From: Polaromonas sp.
GTDB taxonomy: Bacteria; Pseudomonadota; Gammaproteobacteria; Burkholderiales; Burkholderiaceae_C
Direction of reading: 5' to 3'
Length of the DNA stretch: 7,909 nucleotides
Assembly: GCA_023259235.1 (NCBI GenBank)
Contig: JAHFQQ010000160.1
Coordinates: forward strand, 1 to 7,909
A program made the position numbers and the translations under genes. This document shows, piece by piece, positions 5,948-7,909 of the stretch. The notes beneath the pieces were generated by a model. That model made no database searches and had not been told where the DNA came from. It saw only the letters and a list, made by a program, of their open reading frames with translations. How positions within the stretch are numbered: position 1 is the first letter of the stretch; every line of letters starts with the position of its first letter.

Positions 5948-5966
5948 GTTCGGCGCGCAGCCGAAC
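5948..5966. promoter_or_regulatory. 7-bp inverted repeat upstream of exbB
   Basis: GTTCGGC and GCCGAAC flank a 5-base centre (GCGCA), 63 bases before the exbB start. There is no T-run after it, so it is not an intrinsic terminator. It may be an operator or a hairpin in the exbB leader. Confidence 0.35.
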
Positions 5967-6029
5967 GACGAGGCAGCAGGGTTTGCGTAGGCCATAATTC
6001 AGTCCAAGTTATCTGTCTGGAGATGTGCA

Positions 6030-6668
6030 TTGTTTTCGATCATACAAGCCGCAGGGTGGCCAATCTGGCCCCTGGTTGCCTGCTCCGTCCTGGCTCTGGC
6101 CTTGGTGATTGAGCGTTTTGCCAGTCTGAAAATCCAGAAAATCGCACCGCCAAAACTGCTTGACGAGGCGATCACCGTTTCGCGCACGGCCATTCCGGCG
6201 CCTGACGTGGTGTCGCAACTCGAACAAAGCTCATTGCTCGGTGCCGTACTGGCCAGCGGTTTTCGCGCCCTGAATGCCAACCCGCGAATCAGCGAGGACG
6301 ATCTGCGCTCGATCCTGGAAGGCGCAGGCCGCGAGTCGGCGCACAGGCTGGAACGCTACCTGGCGGCACTGGCAACCATTGCTTCGGCCGCCCCTTTGCT
6401 GGGCTTGCTGGGTACCGTGATCGGCATGATCGAAATTTTTGGTTCGCAGGTGGGCACCGGCGGTGTCAGCCATGCAGGGGGCGGAAACCCGGCGCAACTG
6501 GCGCATGGCATTTCGGTTGCACTGTACAACACTGCTTTTGGCCTGATGATCGCGATACCCTCGCTGATTTTCTGGCGCTATTTTCGTGCCCGCGTGGATG
6601 GCTATCTGCTGGGCATGGAACTGGCCGCGGAACGCTTTGTTCGTCACCTCAATACGCTGAGAAAATGA
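6030..6668 (+). CDS. exbB: MotA/TolQ/ExbB proton channel family protein
   Basis: Inner-membrane subunit of a proton-driven motor that pairs with ExbD/TolR to energise outer-membrane processes. The 212 residues show the family's three membrane segments: about 10-30 (WPIWPLVACSVLALALVIER), 110-137 (LAALATIASAAPLLGLLGTVIGMIEIF) and 158-184 (AHGISVALYNTAFGLMIAIPSLIFW), with a cytoplasmic domain between the first and second. APLLGLLGTVIGMI and ALYNTAFGL are core channel motifs. The start is TTG 6030, giving MFSIIQAAGWPIWPL; GGAG lies 7 bases upstream and the first ATG in frame would delete most of the protein. It heads the exbB-exbD-lpxK cluster. TolQ is an alternative name, but no tolA, tolB or pal is nearby, and no tonB either, so the partner system is undecided. 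Confidence 0.93.
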   Translation: MFSIIQAAGWPIWPLVACSVLALALVIERFASLKIQKIAPPKLLDEAITVSRTAIPAPDVVSQLEQSSLLGAVLASGFRALNANPRISEDDLRSILEGAGRESAHRLERYLAALATIASAAPLLGLLGTVIGMIEIFGSQVGTGGVSHAGGGNPAQLAHGISVALYNTAFGLMIAIPSLIFWRYFRARVDGYLLGMELAAERFVRHLNTLRK

Positions 6669-6715
6669 CACCCACGTTTATCACTTCACATGCTGCACTG
6701 CCCCCTGGGGTGGCT

Positions 6716-6746
6716 AATTTTCCGTGGAGTGGCGCCACGGAAAGTT
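6716..6746 (+). other. 12-bp intercistronic hairpin between exbB and exbD
   Basis: AATTTTCCGTGG (6716-6727) pairs along its whole length with CCACGGAAAGTT (6735-6746), one G-T wobble included, around a 7-base loop. It lies in the middle of the 121-base spacer. No T-run follows, so termination is unlikely; mRNA stabilisation, processing, or a relic of a short palindromic repeat are possible. CCCCCTGGGG (6701-6710) just upstream is another small inverted repeat. Confidence 0.5.
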
Positions 6747-6789
6747 ATCCGGGCGAAGTGCTTGTCGCTGCGTATCATTGGACTGCGGC

Positions 6790-7218
6790 ATGAACTTTCG
6801 CCCACACCCGCATGACGAGCCAGAGATCAACCTGATTCCGTTTATCGATGTGCTGCTCGTGGTCGTGATCTTCCTGATGCTCTCGACCACCTACAGCAAG
6901 TACACCGAACTCCAGGTTAATTTGCCGCTCGCGGATGCCGAGCAGCAGCGCGACTACCCCAGGGAAGTGATTGTCGCCGTGAGCAGCGATGGCCGCTATA
7001 TGGTCAACAAGACCCTGGTGGAAGGCCGGGGGATCGAGGCGCTGGCCAGCGCGATGGCCAGCGCGGCCACGGCTGGCAAGGACAGCGTCATCATCATCAG
7101 CGCCGACGCCAATGCCACGCACCAGGCGGTGATCACGGTCATGGAGGCCGCCCGGCGCGCCGGCTTGACCCAAATCACTTTTGCCACCCAGAGCGCTGCG
7201 CAGGCCGGCGCCAGATAG
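6790..7218 (+). CDS. exbD: Biopolymer transport protein ExbD/TolR
   Basis: Partner of the upstream ExbB-type channel; its single membrane helix carries the protonatable Asp and its periplasmic domain passes on the work. From ATG 6790 it has 142 residues. A short cytoplasmic tail (MNFRPHPHDE) leads into PEINLIPFIDVLLVVVIFLMLSTTY, with Asp20 at the conserved position of E. coli ExbD Asp25. The periplasmic domain (about 40-142) contains LQVNLPLADAE, VIVAVSSDGRYMVN and KDSVIIISADANATHQAVITVMEAARRAG, all typical of the family. Upstream in-frame GTG 6724 would add 22 residues before the conserved tail and lies inside a hairpin, so it is rejected. The ribosome site is weak. The gap after exbB is 121 bases, longer than I would expect for this tightly paired family. 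lpxK follows after 60 bases. Confidence 0.94.
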   Translation: MNFRPHPHDEPEINLIPFIDVLLVVVIFLMLSTTYSKYTELQVNLPLADAEQQRDYPREVIVAVSSDGRYMVNKTLVEGRGIEALASAMASAATAGKDSVIIISADANATHQAVITVMEAARRAGLTQITFATQSAAQAGAR

Positions 7219-7278
7219 CCGTCAAGGCCGCCCAGGCATTCCCTGCGCCCCCGCGCCCAAAGCCATGGCAACAACCGC

Positions 7279-7909
7279 GTGAAGCAACTTCTGCCGAAAG
7301 TCTGGCGCGCGCGCGGATGGCTGGCCCGCCTGCTCTGGCCCACAGCGCAGATTTATGGCCTGATCATGCGGTTGCGCCTTGCTCTGTACCGCAGCGGATT
7401 CCTGCGCTCCGAACGCTTCGGGGTGCCCATCGTCGTGGTCGGCAATGTCGTCGCCGGTGGCGCAGGCAAAACACCGCTGGTCATGGAGATGGTCAGGCAT
7501 TTACAGGCACAGGGCCGGCAGGTCGGCGTGGTCTCGCGCGGCTACGGGCGAGTCGGCCATGAAACTCTTGAAGTCACGGCTAAAACACCAGCTTGCGAGT
7601 CCGGTGACGAGCCAGCCCTTATAAAACGGTCAACAAGCGCTCCTGTTTTCGTAGCAACTCGGCGCGCTCAAGCGGTTCGCGCCCTGCTGGCGGCGTATCC
7701 GGCCACCGCCGTGGTGGTGTCCGACGATGGCTTGCAGCACTACGCCTTGCAGCGTGATATCGAAGTCGCCGTGTTTGATGATCGCGGGGTCGGCAACGGC
7801 TGGCTGCTGCCGGCCGGTCCGTTGCGCGAACCCTGGCCAGCACGCAGGCGACAAGGCATTGATCTGGTGCTGCATACGGGACAAAATCCGGCATTTGAAG
7901 GATTTGCGT
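7279..7909 (+). CDS. lpxK: Tetraacyldisaccharide 4'-kinase (N-terminal part, runs off the right edge)
   Basis: LpxK phosphorylates the 4'-position of the tetraacyldisaccharide-1-phosphate precursor to make lipid IVA, at the cytoplasmic face of the inner membrane. 210 codons are present and uninterrupted; the C-terminal third is missing. The N-terminal hydrophobic stretch (WLARLLWPTAQIYGLIM, about 14-30) is the usual membrane anchor. PIVVVGNVVAGGAGKTP (50-66) contains the P-loop, VVSRGYGR is at about 83-90, and VVVSDDGLQHYALQRDIEVAVFD follows at about 148-170, with the Walker B-like DDGLQH typical of LpxK. The start is probably GTG 7279, giving VKQLLPKVWRARGWLARLL; ATG 7265 is out of frame and ends after five codons. 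No clear ribosome site is visible, which may mean translation depends on exbD. Codons at about 7561-7665 are more A/T-rich (for example ATA AAA) than the flanks, but the frame is intact. Confidence 0.95.
   Translation, partial: MKQLLPKVWRARGWLARLLWPTAQIYGLIMRLRLALYRSGFLRSERFGVPIVVVGNVVAGGAGKTPLVMEMVRHLQAQGRQVGVVSRGYGRVGHETLEVTAKTPACESGDEPALIKRSTSAPVFVATRRAQAVRALLAAYPATAVVVSDDGLQHYALQRDIEVAVFDDRGVGNGWLLPAGPLREPWPARRRQGIDLVLHTGQNPAFEGFA

Larger units (their letters stand above)
5690..6029. other. 340-base divergent intergenic region between xseA and exbB
   Basis: No convincing gene is present. From left to right it holds the xseA leader with a 15-bp palindrome (5726-5740), an A+T-rich block (about 5792-5840) with TGATT-TTT-AATCA (5796-5808) that probably marks promoters, a consensus DnaA box (5896-5904) flanked by a partial mirror copy, a 7-bp inverted repeat (5948-5966), and the exbB ribosome site. 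I could not identify a good -35/-10 pair on either strand. A short open frame at 5843-6112 overlaps exbB out of frame and resembles nothing. Confidence 0.6.

Noticed and set aside
5880..5970. Replication origin
   Set aside because: Only one consensus DnaA box is present, with no box cluster and no dnaA, dnaN or parAB neighbours.
5843..6112. Small open frame of 89 codons in the xseA-exbB intergenic region
   Set aside because: It overlaps exbB out of frame, has no ribosome site and no recognisable sequence.

Overview
The window is an ordinary stretch of high-GC chromosome that most resembles a betaproteobacterium of the Burkholderiales, probably the Comamonadaceae (Rhodoferax/Polaromonas-like). 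This placement rests on protein flavour and on the gene order xseA-sodB divergent from exbB-exbD-lpxK. It comes from memory, not a search. I see no insertion sequences, prophage genes, CRISPR array, tRNA or rRNA.

Layout. Positions 1-2515 read leftward: icd (NADP isocitrate dehydrogenase, closed by a strong intrinsic terminator), then clpS and the N-terminal half of clpA, which runs off the left edge. ClpS hands N-degron substrates to ClpA, the unfoldase of the ClpAP protease, so that pair is one functional unit. Positions 2719-3625 read rightward. They hold a small exported Ala/Lys-rich repeat protein with its own intrinsic terminator, then a secreted DUF192 protein. Positions 3730-5689 read leftward: xseA (exonuclease VII large subunit) followed 58 bases later by sodB (iron superoxide dismutase). 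Positions 6030-7909 read rightward: exbB, exbD and the start of lpxK, which runs off the right edge.

How the genes work together. clpS/clpA handle regulated proteolysis, icd the TCA cycle, and xseA/sodB DNA repair and oxidative defence. exbB/exbD form an inner-membrane proton-driven motor, here joined to lipid A synthesis (lpxK) instead of to a tonB gene.

The least explained items are the exported protein built from A7P octads followed by five 11-residue Lys/Glu/Ala units; its structured leader with a terminator-like hairpin; a 12-bp hairpin in the unusually long exbB-exbD spacer; and a 340-base divergent control region carrying a consensus DnaA box and inverted repeats. I found no convincing new multi-gene system; most of the window is conserved housekeeping DNA.
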